Part shown: positions 25,842 through 32,908 of the stretch, piece after piece
How the letters are laid out: each line of letters starts with the position of its first letter
Position numbering within the stretch: position 1 is the first letter of the stretch
Assembly: GCF_028713515.1 (NCBI RefSeq)
Contig: NZ_JAQTOD010000001.1
Location: 558,001-622,000, forward strand
Origin: Sulfurimonas sp.
GTDB lineage: Bacteria; Campylobacterota; Campylobacteria; Campylobacterales; Sulfurimonadaceae
Direction: 5' to 3'
Length of the DNA stretch: 64,000 nucleotides
Notes under the pieces: generated by a model
Told to the model about the DNA's origin: nothing
The model's input: only the letters and a program-made list of their open reading frames with translations
The model's database searches: none
Translations under genes and position numbers: made by a program

Positions 25842-26781
25842 ATTACACCCCTGTGAATGAATCTCCACTTTTTATCAAAAAATTATATACTCTAAATTTC
25901 AACTAAACTAAAATCTTTCAATTTGCCATATATTTTATTGTAATGAATATAAATGGCTAAGATGCATGATTAAAATATAGGATTGACAAATGCCGACAAG
26001 ATTAAGAGTGGACTTAGCTGGTTATCATCATATTGTAAATCGTGGAGTAAATCGTTGTGATGTTTTCAACTCCAATGAGGATAAAGAAATATTTTTACAA
26101 ATCATCAATAAAAGTGCCATGCTTTATAAGACAACACTACATGATTACTGTTTAATGGACAATCATTATCACTTTCTGATAGAGACACAAAAGGAAAATC
26201 TATCATCTTTTATGAGAGTAGTTAACGCAAACTATGCAAAATATTTTAACAAAAAATATAAACGCAGTGGGCATCTATGGCAAGATAGATACAAATCAAA
26301 ATACATTACCTCTGAAAACTATCTTTATTCACTAATCAGATATATTGAAAACAATCCTCTTGAGGCCTCTATGGTTCATAAGATAGGTGCTTATCCATAC
26401 ACATTATCATTTCTGATTTTTAACGCAAAAGATTACTATCCATGCTGTAGTGATTCTATCTTAATCAAACAATTTGACCTCAAAACTTTGAACGAATTTT
26501 TAGGAGAACCTATGAATGACAAAGAGCTACAATGTATAAAAACAAAAGAGAAGCAAAAAATACTCAAAGAAGATGGTATTTTATATGTGAAGCAAGAAAA
26601 ACAATTTCAAGAGCATTTTTATGATATTTCCACAAATTCAGATAGAAACTTAGCAATACTTAATGCATACCAAGACGGTTACTCTCAAGTAAGCATAGCC
26701 TCATATTTGAATCTATCAAAATCATTGATATGTAAAGTTGTAAAAAGCAAAAGTGGAGATTCACTCAAAGGGGTGTAATTT
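25840..26781 (+). mobile_element. Intact REP-associated transposase element with 33 bp inverted ends
   Basis: The left end (25840-25872) and the reverse complement of the right end (26749-26781) agree at 31 of 33 positions by eye; both begin AAATTACACCCCT and end TGAATCTCCACTTTT. They enclose a single Y1/HUH transposase gene whose stop codon lies inside the right end. Each end contains the short hairpin GTGGA/TTCAC or a variant, as expected of REP sequences flanking a RAYT gene. No target-site duplication could be assigned. Confidence 0.7.
25990..26778 (+). CDS. REP-associated tyrosine transposase (Y1_Tnp/HUH)
   Basis: A 262-residue single-strand transposase of the RAYT branch of the IS200/IS605 superfamily. 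The HUH metal-binding pair is in MDNHYHFLIE (H59, H61), the nucleophile is probably Y118 in IRYIENNP, and RSGHLWQDRYKSKYI is the typical RAYT segment. A C-terminal helix-turn-helix (YQDGYSQVSIASYLNLSKSL) suggests sequence-specific binding. AGGA lies eight bases before the ATG. All catalytic motifs look intact. Confidence 0.88.
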   Translation: MPTRLRVDLAGYHHIVNRGVNRCDVFNSNEDKEIFLQIINKSAMLYKTTLHDYCLMDNHYHFLIETQKENLSSFMRVVNANYAKYFNKKYKRSGHLWQDRYKSKYITSENYLYSLIRYIENNPLEASMVHKIGAYPYTLSFLIFNAKDYYPCCSDSILIKQFDLKTLNEFLGEPMNDKELQCIKTKEKQKILKEDGILYVKQEKQFQEHFYDISTNSDRNLAILNAYQDGYSQVSIASYLNLSKSLICKVVKSKSGDSLKGV

Positions 26782-26873
26782 ACAAACATTATCCATAAAA
26801 ATAGCAATCTCAGAGTAGTTTTAAATTTTGCTATTTCCTATAATTCTCCTACAAAGTTTTAAAAAGAGGTTCT

Positions 26874-27698
26874 ATGAAAAAAACAACTAAAGATGAATAT
26901 CTTCAAAGTATCTATAAAGTTATTTATTATATTGAACAAAATTATAATAATGATTTAACTCTTGAAGAGTTGTCAAAAGTTGCAAGTTTTTCAAAATACC
27001 ATTTTCATAGAATTTTCAGCTCTGTAATTGATGAGAATTTGAGTGACTATATAAGAAGAGTAAGACTTTCAAGTACAACAATGAAATTTAAAACAAATCT
27101 AAGCATCACCCAAATAGCACAAACAAGCGGATATGAAACTCACGCTTCTTTTTCTAAAGCTTTTAAAAAGCATTTTAAGATAACTCCAAAAGAGTTTTCA
27201 AAAAATGCAAAAAAGAAAAAAGGAAACAAAATGTTAGAACCAAAAATTGTAGAGATAGAAACTATTGATGTTTTGTATGTGAGAAAAACTGGAAGTTATA
27301 TGCATTCTGCTGATGAGGCGTGGAAAACGATGGTAACATTTGTTAGTCAGAATGAGCTATTTGAAAAAGCAGTTGCACGGTATGGTATTTCTCATGATAA
27401 TCCAAATGTGATAGAAGAACATAATTTGAGATATGATGCTTGTTTGGAATTAAATGAAAGTGTAAATCCAATGGGAGAAGTATCTATCAAACAAATTGCC
27501 GGCGGTAAATATGCTCTTTTTATGCATAAAGGTTCTTATGCACTTATAGGTGAAACTTTTAGAAACATAGGTGATTGGATAGTTGAAAGTGGTGTAAGTT
27601 TAAGAGATGAACCATCATTTCAAAAATATCTTAATCTTGACCCTACAGGAATAAAAGAAGAAGATTTACGAACAGAGCTTTATGTACCAATTAACTGA
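26874..27698 (+). CDS. AraC-family regulator with GyrI-like effector domain
   Basis: 274 residues. The N-terminal AraC DNA-binding domain has two helix-turn-helix units (LTLEELSKVASFSKYHFHRI, then TQIAQTSGYETHASFSKAFK with KHFKITPKEFSK). The C-terminal domain (about 120-274, ending RTELYVPIN) resembles the GyrI/Rob small-molecule-binding fold. Members of this architecture regulate drug or stress responses. GAGG precedes the ATG. Neighbouring genes do not reveal a target; the acetyltransferase downstream is on the same strand, 90 bases away. Confidence 0.87.
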   Translation: MKKTTKDEYLQSIYKVIYYIEQNYNNDLTLEELSKVASFSKYHFHRIFSSVIDENLSDYIRRVRLSSTTMKFKTNLSITQIAQTSGYETHASFSKAFKKHFKITPKEFSKNAKKKKGNKMLEPKIVEIETIDVLYVRKTGSYMHSADEAWKTMVTFVSQNELFEKAVARYGISHDNPNVIEEHNLRYDACLELNESVNPMGEVSIKQIAGGKYALFMHKGSYALIGETFRNIGDWIVESGVSLRDEPSFQKYLNLDPTGIKEEDLRTELYVPIN

Positions 27699-27788
27699 TA
27701 TTGATAACAAAACTTTGGAAAGAAATAGTTTACCCTAGCGGGATTCATATTTCTCAAGTAAAATGTTATACACCAAAAGGAACTTACA

Positions 27789-28202
27789 TTGAATATAGAG
27801 TATAAATTAAATCCAAGCCTAACAGAAAATGAATTTATAGATATTCTTAATCGTTCAACTTTAGGCGAAAGAAGACCTATTGATGACAAAGAGTGCATTA
27901 ATGGCATGATAAAGCATGCAGATATTATTGTTATAGCAACCGAGAATGAAAAAATAGTTGGTGTAGCTAGGTCAGTAACTGACTTTAACTACTGTTGCTA
28001 TTTATCTGATTTAGCGGTAGATAAAGAATATCAGGCACAAGGCATTGGTAAGAAACTTATAGATATGACACAAAAACAACTGGGTGAAAAATGTAAAATT
28101 ATTTTACTATCTGCACCAAGCGCAACAGAGTATTATCCAAAAGTAGGATTTACACAACACGCTTCAGCTTGGACTCTTGCGAGAGATAAAAAGATAGTAT
28201 AA
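27789..28202 (+). CDS. GNAT-family N-acetyltransferase
   Basis: A 137-residue GNAT domain. The acetyl-CoA motif is DLAVDKEYQAQGIGKKLIDM, with the R/Q-x-x-G-x-G/A core as QAQGIG. It is preceded by the beta-strand VVGVARSVTD-like segment and followed by LSAPSATEYYPKVGF. It starts at TTG, supported by AAAGGAAC. The substrate is unknown. It may be co-transcribed with the AraC/GyrI gene. Confidence 0.82.
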   Translation: MNIEYKLNPSLTENEFIDILNRSTLGERRPIDDKECINGMIKHADIIVIATENEKIVGVARSVTDFNYCCYLSDLAVDKEYQAQGIGKKLIDMTQKQLGEKCKIILLSAPSATEYYPKVGFTQHASAWTLARDKKIV

Positions 28203-28214
28203 ACAGATGTGTTG

Positions 28215-28277
28215 CTTGTTCTCATCGTCCTCAATGGAAATGTATATAACCAACACTAACAATATGGAAGTTAGAAA
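28215..28277. repeat. Palindromic repeat unit P2 (decayed copy of P1)
   Basis: The unit reads CTTGTTCTCATCGTCCTCAA at its start and GGAAGTTAGAAAA at its end. It follows P1 base by base with scattered substitutions and a gap of about nine bases in the second half. The hairpin arms have decayed. It lies directly before the promoter of the Phd/YoeB pair. Confidence 0.5.
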
Positions 28278-28279
28278 AA

Positions 28280-28323
28280 TTGACATCCTAAAAATATTAA
28301 GATAAAATGACAATATCTTGTCA
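28280..28323 (+). promoter_or_regulatory. Promoter and operator of the Phd/YoeB pair
   Basis: A TTGACA -35 box (28280-28285), a 17-base spacer and a TAAAAT -10 box (28303-28308) are followed at once by the perfect inverted repeat TGACAA-TATC-TTGTCA (28308-28323). This fits autoregulation by the antitoxin-toxin complex. The TTAGGAG ribosome site follows. Confidence 0.65.
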
Positions 28324-28338
28324 ATTAGGAGTTTTAAT

Positions 28339-28590
28339 ATGCAAGCAGTATTTTATTCACAAGCTAGAAACAATTTAAGAGATCTTATCAACAAAGTTTG
28401 TGATGATTTTGATGAGTATATCATCACAACAAAAGATGACAAATCAGCGGTTTTGATCTCTTACGAGGAGTATAGTTCTATGAAAGAGACCATGTATCTG
28501 CTCTCATCCAAAAACAATAGAGATAGACTAAATGAATCCATGGATCAAATTGAGAATTTAAAATTTTCAAAAAGAGAAATTGAGTTATGA
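28339..28590 (+). CDS. Phd/YefM-family antitoxin
   Basis: 83 residues starting MQAVFYSQARNNLRDLINKV, the canonical Phd/YefM DNA-binding N-terminus, followed by the family segment AVLISYEEYSSMKETMYLLS and an acidic, probably disordered C-terminal toxin-binding tail. AGGAG seven bases before this ATG rules out the in-frame TTG 21 bases earlier. It overlaps the toxin gene by four bases. Confidence 0.88.
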   Translation: MQAVFYSQARNNLRDLINKVCDDFDEYIITTKDDKSAVLISYEEYSSMKETMYLLSSKNNRDRLNESMDQIENLKFSKREIEL

Positions 28591-28847
28591 TTATTGGATT
28601 TTCTGATAATACATGGGAAGATTATCAGTTTTGGGTGCAAAATGACAAAAAAATAGTAAAAAGAATCAATCTGCTTATAGAGGATATAAAAAGAAATCCG
28701 ATTGACTCAAATGGATTAGGTAAACCTGAGAGACTAAAAGAAAACTATCAAGGATATATTTCTAGAAGAATAACCGCAGAACATAGGCTGGTTTATAAAA
28801 TAATTGACGATTTGCTTGTGATTGCGCAATGCAAATTTCATTACTAA
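28587..28847 (+). CDS. yoeB: YoeB-family toxin (Txe/YoeB)
   Basis: An 86-residue ribosome-dependent mRNA endonuclease of the RelE superfamily. It shows the YoeB pattern DNTWEDYQFWVQNDKKIVKR, INLLIEDIKRNP, GLGKPERLKENYQGYISRRI and the terminal AQCKFHY, where the C-terminal His-Tyr pair contributes to catalysis in E. coli YoeB. The start is coupled to the Phd/YefM-type antitoxin. Confidence 0.88.
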   Translation: MIIGFSDNTWEDYQFWVQNDKKIVKRINLLIEDIKRNPIDSNGLGKPERLKENYQGYISRRITAEHRLVYKIIDDLLVIAQCKFHY

Positions 28848-28980
28848 CTAACTACTAGCAATAATTTACACAAAACGAAATCCAAACAAACTTACTAAAA
28901 GATATAATGAGACTTGATGATTAGGTACAAATATACAATATAGTTTCAACTATTTTAGACACAGGCAAAATTTATAGCAC

Positions 28981-29511
28981 TTAGTTTTTAGGTCTAAAAG
29001 CTTTTATAACTTCCTCGTTAGTTTCAATATATGGTCCCTCAATCAAGTCGATACAGTAAGGAACTGCTGGGAAGACTGCATCTAGACACTCTCTTATTGA
29101 TTTTGGTTTTCCCGGTAGGTTTATGATTAGGCTTTTGCCTCTTATGCCTGCGCTTTGGCGAGATAGGATTGCTGTTGGTACATACTTAAGACTCACCTGA
29201 CGCATTAGTTCACCAAATCCCGGCATCATCTTCTCGCATACATTCTCAGTTGCTTCTGGAGTTACATCTCTTAGGGCTGGACCTGTTCCGCCTGTTGTAA
29301 CGACCAAACAGCACTCCTCTTTATCGCAAAGTTCTATCATTGTAGATTCTAAAATATCTTGCTCATCAGGGATGCATCTGTAAACTATCTCAAACTCACT
29401 TTTTAGATAATCTTTCATAGTATCTTGAATCGCTACTCCTGAAATATCCTCATATATGCCTTTGCTTGCTCTATCACTTGCCGTTATTACGCCTATCTTA
29501 ATCTTGCTCAA
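28981..29511 (-). CDS. mogA: Molybdopterin adenylyltransferase
   Basis: A 176-residue MogA/MoaB-fold protein that activates molybdopterin with ATP before molybdenum insertion. Motifs: GVITASDRASKGIYEDISG at the N-terminus, TTGGTGPALRDVTPEAT (the molybdopterin-binding GGTG loop), and SLIINLPGKPKSIRECLDAV. It is last in the minus-strand run aroB-mscS-mtaB-ftsH-like-bioV-mogA, 11 bases after the esterase gene. Confidence 0.9.
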   Translation of the reverse strand: MSKIKIGVITASDRASKGIYEDISGVAIQDTMKDYLKSEFEIVYRCIPDEQDILESTMIELCDKEECCLVVTTGGTGPALRDVTPEATENVCEKMMPGFGELMRQVSLKYVPTAILSRQSAGIRGKSLIINLPGKPKSIRECLDAVFPAVPYCIDLIEGPYIETNEEVIKAFRPKN

Positions 29512-29522
29512 TATAATATCTC

Positions 29523-30044
29523 CTAATTCGTTTGTAAAAAATGGTTTGCATTTTTAATATATGTCACAGTTGCTACTTCTAAGAAAAACTCTCTTGCTCC
29601 AACGACATCTATGATTTTATCTTCACCGCCAAGATAAACTTCTAGTTTTATACCTTTACTAACCAAAAAATGTAGCTCTTTTGCATCCCACACATAATCT
29701 AGTAACTCTTCAAGTTCATCCAAGCTTGCATCATAATGCTCCAAATCTCTCTTTGGGTATGGATAAAAAGCAACTTTTACAAACTCCTCCAAATAGCTTT
29801 TTTTATCTTTAATAAAGCCCAAAATCTGGGTTTTTTTGAACTCTCTACTTTTGGTTTGAAAAAATATTGGGGAAAACAGTTGCAGAGTATCTACTCTTTT
29901 GGAGTTCTCTAACTGCTCTTTAGCGTATTTTAGTGCTTTGGTAGCTCCATAGCTAAATCCGCAAACACTGTAATCTGAACTATTTATATACTCCTTGAAG
30001 AAGTGCTCATCATTTTTTAGAGAAAATCCACTATAAAACTTCAT
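29523..30044 (-). CDS. bioV: BioV-like pimeloyl-ACP methyl ester esterase
   Basis: A 173-residue alpha/beta-hydrolase-like protein. The nucleophile elbow CGFSYGA puts the serine at S31; an Asp in LGGEDKIIDV and a His in NANHFLQTN are the likely other triad members. Start and length resemble Helicobacter BioV, which frees pimeloyl-ACP for biotin synthesis. It overlaps the end of the FtsH-like gene by 14 bases. The assignment rests on remembered similarity to BioV; another small esterase is possible. Confidence 0.65.
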   Translation of the reverse strand: MKFYSGFSLKNDEHFFKEYINSSDYSVCGFSYGATKALKYAKEQLENSKRVDTLQLFSPIFFQTKSREFKKTQILGFIKDKKSYLEEFVKVAFYPYPKRDLEHYDASLDELEELLDYVWDAKELHFLVSKGIKLEVYLGGEDKIIDVVGAREFFLEVATVTYIKNANHFLQTN

Positions 30045-31674
30045 CTATCAACCCTCTAACTGCCGATTTTGTTATGCTTTCCCTCTCATAAAGAATATTC
30101 TCAACTTGTCTCATAACCAAAAGCATAGAACTAAGAAAAACTCTTGTCTCTTCATATAACCTACTCATCAAAACCTCTGCTTCACCATTTTTAGAGATAA
30201 GCGTTGCTCCCATGCCATACTCTTTGAGCATTTTATGGACTATCTCTTTTGCTTCATCCAAATCATCTTTGGCACTGCTTACATGCTCTTTAAATTTTAT
30301 ATCACAAGCTACTAAACCAGCTAAGAGCATCTTTACTCTTGATTCTAGTTCATGCTCAATCAATGGCTCATCAGTTGCTGGGGTAAGTTTCTCGCTTGAT
30401 AGCATCAATTTCTCAAATGGCAAGTCGAAGTAAGTAGCGCAGATAACTTTTCCAGATTGGTAAGTTATGCGATACTCTTTTTGCTTTTCACTTAAAATCT
30501 GGAGTTTTTTCTTTCCAAACATTACCTTATCTTTGACTTGATGAAAATGCTCTAATGTAACTTGAAAATTTTGCTCTCTGATTGAAAGGAGTGCTGCTTC
30601 ATTTACCAGTGCCGCCAATGATGCGCCGTTAAAACCGACTGTCATATTTGCCAATATTTTTAAATCTACATTGTTTGGTATTTTACTTAGATATTTAGAG
30701 AGGATTGACTCCCTCTCTTTCTTTGTTGGAAGTTCTACAAAAACTCTTCTATCAAATCGTCCAGCTCTAAGAAGTGCCGAATCTAGGACATCTATCTTGT
30801 TTGTAGCTGCGACAACAATTACACCGCTAGAACTCTCAAAACCATCCATCTCTGTAAGAAGTTGGTTTAGAGTGGCTTCTCTCTCATCATTTCTCTGTCC
30901 ATCTCTTTTTTTACCAACAGCATCTATCTCATCTATAAATATAATAGCAGGAGAGTTGTTTTTGGCAGCTGTAAAAAGGTCATGAACTCTCTTTGCTCCC
31001 ATCCCAACATAAATCTGGACAAAAGATGCACCACTTTGATAGTAAAACGGTACACCTGCCTCGTGTGCCACAGCTTTTGCTATCATAGTTTTTCCAACCC
31101 CCGGAGGACCAACCAAAAGAACACCACGAGGCATTCTAGCACCAAAACTTTTATATCGTTTTGGATTTTTCATAAAGTCTATAATCTCTTCAAGTTCTGC
31201 TTTTACATCACTTATGCCACCAATATCGCCAAAGGATACATCACTCTTGATTGATTCAATTACAGATGATGATTCCAGCATTGATTTTGCTGAATTTTGT
31301 TCTGTCTTAGTACCTATGGAGTAGTTGCTTCTTTGAAACCATCTAAAAATAAGAGAGCCGATGCCCAAAAACAAAACTAAAAAGAGAAGATAAACAATGA
31401 TGCTTGGACCACTTTGCACTTCTACTTCATAATCTACAAACATTTTTGGGGTGACTTGTGAAGAAGCAATTTTATATAGTTCGCTGTCTGTTTTAAGATA
31501 TACATACTCTTTAGATACTATCACTTTTTTCACTTTGTGATTTTCTAAAATATCAGTTGCATTATTAAGTGTTATTGGATCTGCGCTATCTCTTAACATT
31601 GCAAATAAAATCAAGATGATTATCAAAAAAGCAGATGTATAGAGTGCAATTCTGTTTGATTTAGACTCTAGCAT
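30031..31674 (-). CDS. FtsH-like membrane AAA+ protein without the zinc-protease motif
   Basis: A 547-residue FtsH homologue with two N-terminal membrane helices (about 10-28 and 92-112) around a short periplasmic domain. Its AAA+ module is complete: GPPGVGKT (189-196), pore loop FVQIYVGMG, Walker B FIDEID and arginine-finger segment LLRAGRFDRR. The position of the HEAGH metalloprotease motif reads YQSGK (405-409), so both histidines and the glutamate are replaced. The start at 31674 has GAGG nine bases upstream; an in-frame ATG 24 bases earlier does not. It is probably an unfoldase or chaperone. Confidence 0.85.
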   Translation of the reverse strand: MLESKSNRIALYTSAFLIIILILFAMLRDSADPITLNNATDILENHKVKKVIVSKEYVYLKTDSELYKIASSQVTPKMFVDYEVEVQSGPSIIVYLLFLVLFLGIGSLIFRWFQRSNYSIGTKTEQNSAKSMLESSSVIESIKSDVSFGDIGGISDVKAELEEIIDFMKNPKRYKSFGARMPRGVLLVGPPGVGKTMIAKAVAHEAGVPFYYQSGASFVQIYVGMGAKRVHDLFTAAKNNSPAIIFIDEIDAVGKKRDGQRNDEREATLNQLLTEMDGFESSSGVIVVAATNKIDVLDSALLRAGRFDRRVFVELPTKKERESILSKYLSKIPNNVDLKILANMTVGFNGASLAALVNEAALLSIREQNFQVTLEHFHQVKDKVMFGKKKLQILSEKQKEYRITYQSGKVICATYFDLPFEKLMLSSEKLTPATDEPLIEHELESRVKMLLAGLVACDIKFKEHVSSAKDDLDEAKEIVHKMLKEYGMGATLISKNGEAEVLMSRLYEETRVFLSSMLLVMRQVENILYERESITKSAVRGLIDEVL

Positions 31675-32908
31675 AGTTGGCATCCTCTCTTGCGTCATAC
31701 TTTGTGATATTTATCCAGTTTCCAACCAAATCTTCATCGGACTCAATAATTATCTTATTAAAATGCTGGTCGTATCCTACAAACAAACCATCTTTTTCAC
31801 TCTCAACCAAAACATCAAGTTCCCCGCTAAAACTCTTTCTAAACTCAAGATTTTTTGATACAACCAGTGTTTCAAGCTCATGAAGTCTCTCTTTTGCGAT
31901 ATTTCCACTTACCTCTGGTTTCATGGTTGCTGCTGGTGTCCCATCTCTTTTTGAGTAGGTAAATGCGTGAAGATGGGTTAGTGGCAAATCCTTAGCATTT
32001 CTCATAGCCTCTGCCCAAAGCTCTTGGCTCTCTCCTGGATGCCCTGTGATAAAATCAGTTCCTATCGCAAACCCTTTTTCTGCCAAGAGCTCAAACAGCT
32101 CTCTATCTTTTTTATAAATATTTCGTCTATTCATATACTTTAACATCTGAGGAGAGGTGTGTTGAAGTGCAATATGCAGGTGTTTTTCAAGCCAAGGTTC
32201 ACTCAAAATCTCTTTAAATTCATCGCTCATCTGAACAGGTTCCACACTCCCAAGTCTAATGCGTCTAACACCTCTAATCTGTGAGATTCTTTTCATAAGA
32301 GATGCTATAGAACTATCTGTTTTTTGTCCGTAGCTTCCAACATTTGTACCCGTCAAGATAAACTCTCCAAAGCCATTTCCTGCAAGCTTTGTGATCTGCT
32401 CTAAAATTCTGCTCTCTGGCATACTTCTGGCATCTCCACGAACCGATGGGATTATGCAGTATGAACAGCGAAAGTCACAACCCTCTTGAATCTTTATAAA
32501 CGCCCTGCTCTTGCCGATAAAATCATCAACAACAGCTTCATCTATGTAGTTTAAATCGCCAAGCTCATAAAATGGCTCTTCTCTTTTTAACATCTCATCT
32601 ATTTTTAGCTTTTCACTTTGACCAAATACGCCTGAAACTCTGCCTTGTTCTAAGAGTTTTTCACCCTTTGTATGCGCTCCACAACCTGTTAAAAATATTT
32701 TAGCCCCGCCATTTTTTTCTACTTGCGAGATATATGAGCGAACATGGGAGTCGGCACCGTTTGTAACGGTGCAAGAGTTTACAACAACAACATCTGCTTC
32801 GTTTTCATCTTCTGTAATGTCATAATCTTTTAAAGCGCCCATCATAACTTGCGAGTCATAAAGGTTTGTTCTACAGCCGAATGTTTTAAAATATACTTTT
32901 TGCTTCAC
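31661..32908 (-). CDS. mtaB: tRNA t6A37 methylthiotransferase
   Basis: A 415-residue radical-SAM methylthiotransferase. The N-terminal UPF0004 domain has cluster cysteines in KTFGCRTNLYDSQ, VVNSCTVTN and LTGCGAHTKG. The radical-SAM motif is CDFRCSYCIIPSVRG, followed by GFGEFILTGTNVGSYG and a C-terminal TRAM-like domain. The GCRTN start favours MtaB over MiaB (usually GCQMN). It overlaps the mscS gene upstream by four bases and the FtsH-like gene downstream by 14. Confidence 0.88.
   Translation of the reverse strand: MKQKVYFKTFGCRTNLYDSQVMMGALKDYDITEDENEADVVVVNSCTVTNGADSHVRSYISQVEKNGGAKIFLTGCGAHTKGEKLLEQGRVSGVFGQSEKLKIDEMLKREEPFYELGDLNYIDEAVVDDFIGKSRAFIKIQEGCDFRCSYCIIPSVRGDARSMPESRILEQITKLAGNGFGEFILTGTNVGSYGQKTDSSIASLMKRISQIRGVRRIRLGSVEPVQMSDEFKEILSEPWLEKHLHIALQHTSPQMLKYMNRRNIYKKDRELFELLAEKGFAIGTDFITGHPGESQELWAEAMRNAKDLPLTHLHAFTYSKRDGTPAATMKPEVSGNIAKERLHELETLVVSKNLEFRKSFSGELDVLVESEKDGLFVGYDQHFNKIIIESDEDLVGNWINITKYDAREDANYARV

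Noticed and set aside
23800-28900. Prophage or integrative element
   Set aside because: No integrase, phage structural gene, tRNA attachment site or flanking direct repeat was found; the patch is explained by a transposase, repeats and toxin-antitoxin genes.
28848-28980. Strong terminator between the yoeB and mogA convergent genes
   Set aside because: Only a five-pair stem (ATAGT/ACTAT) without a clear T run is present.
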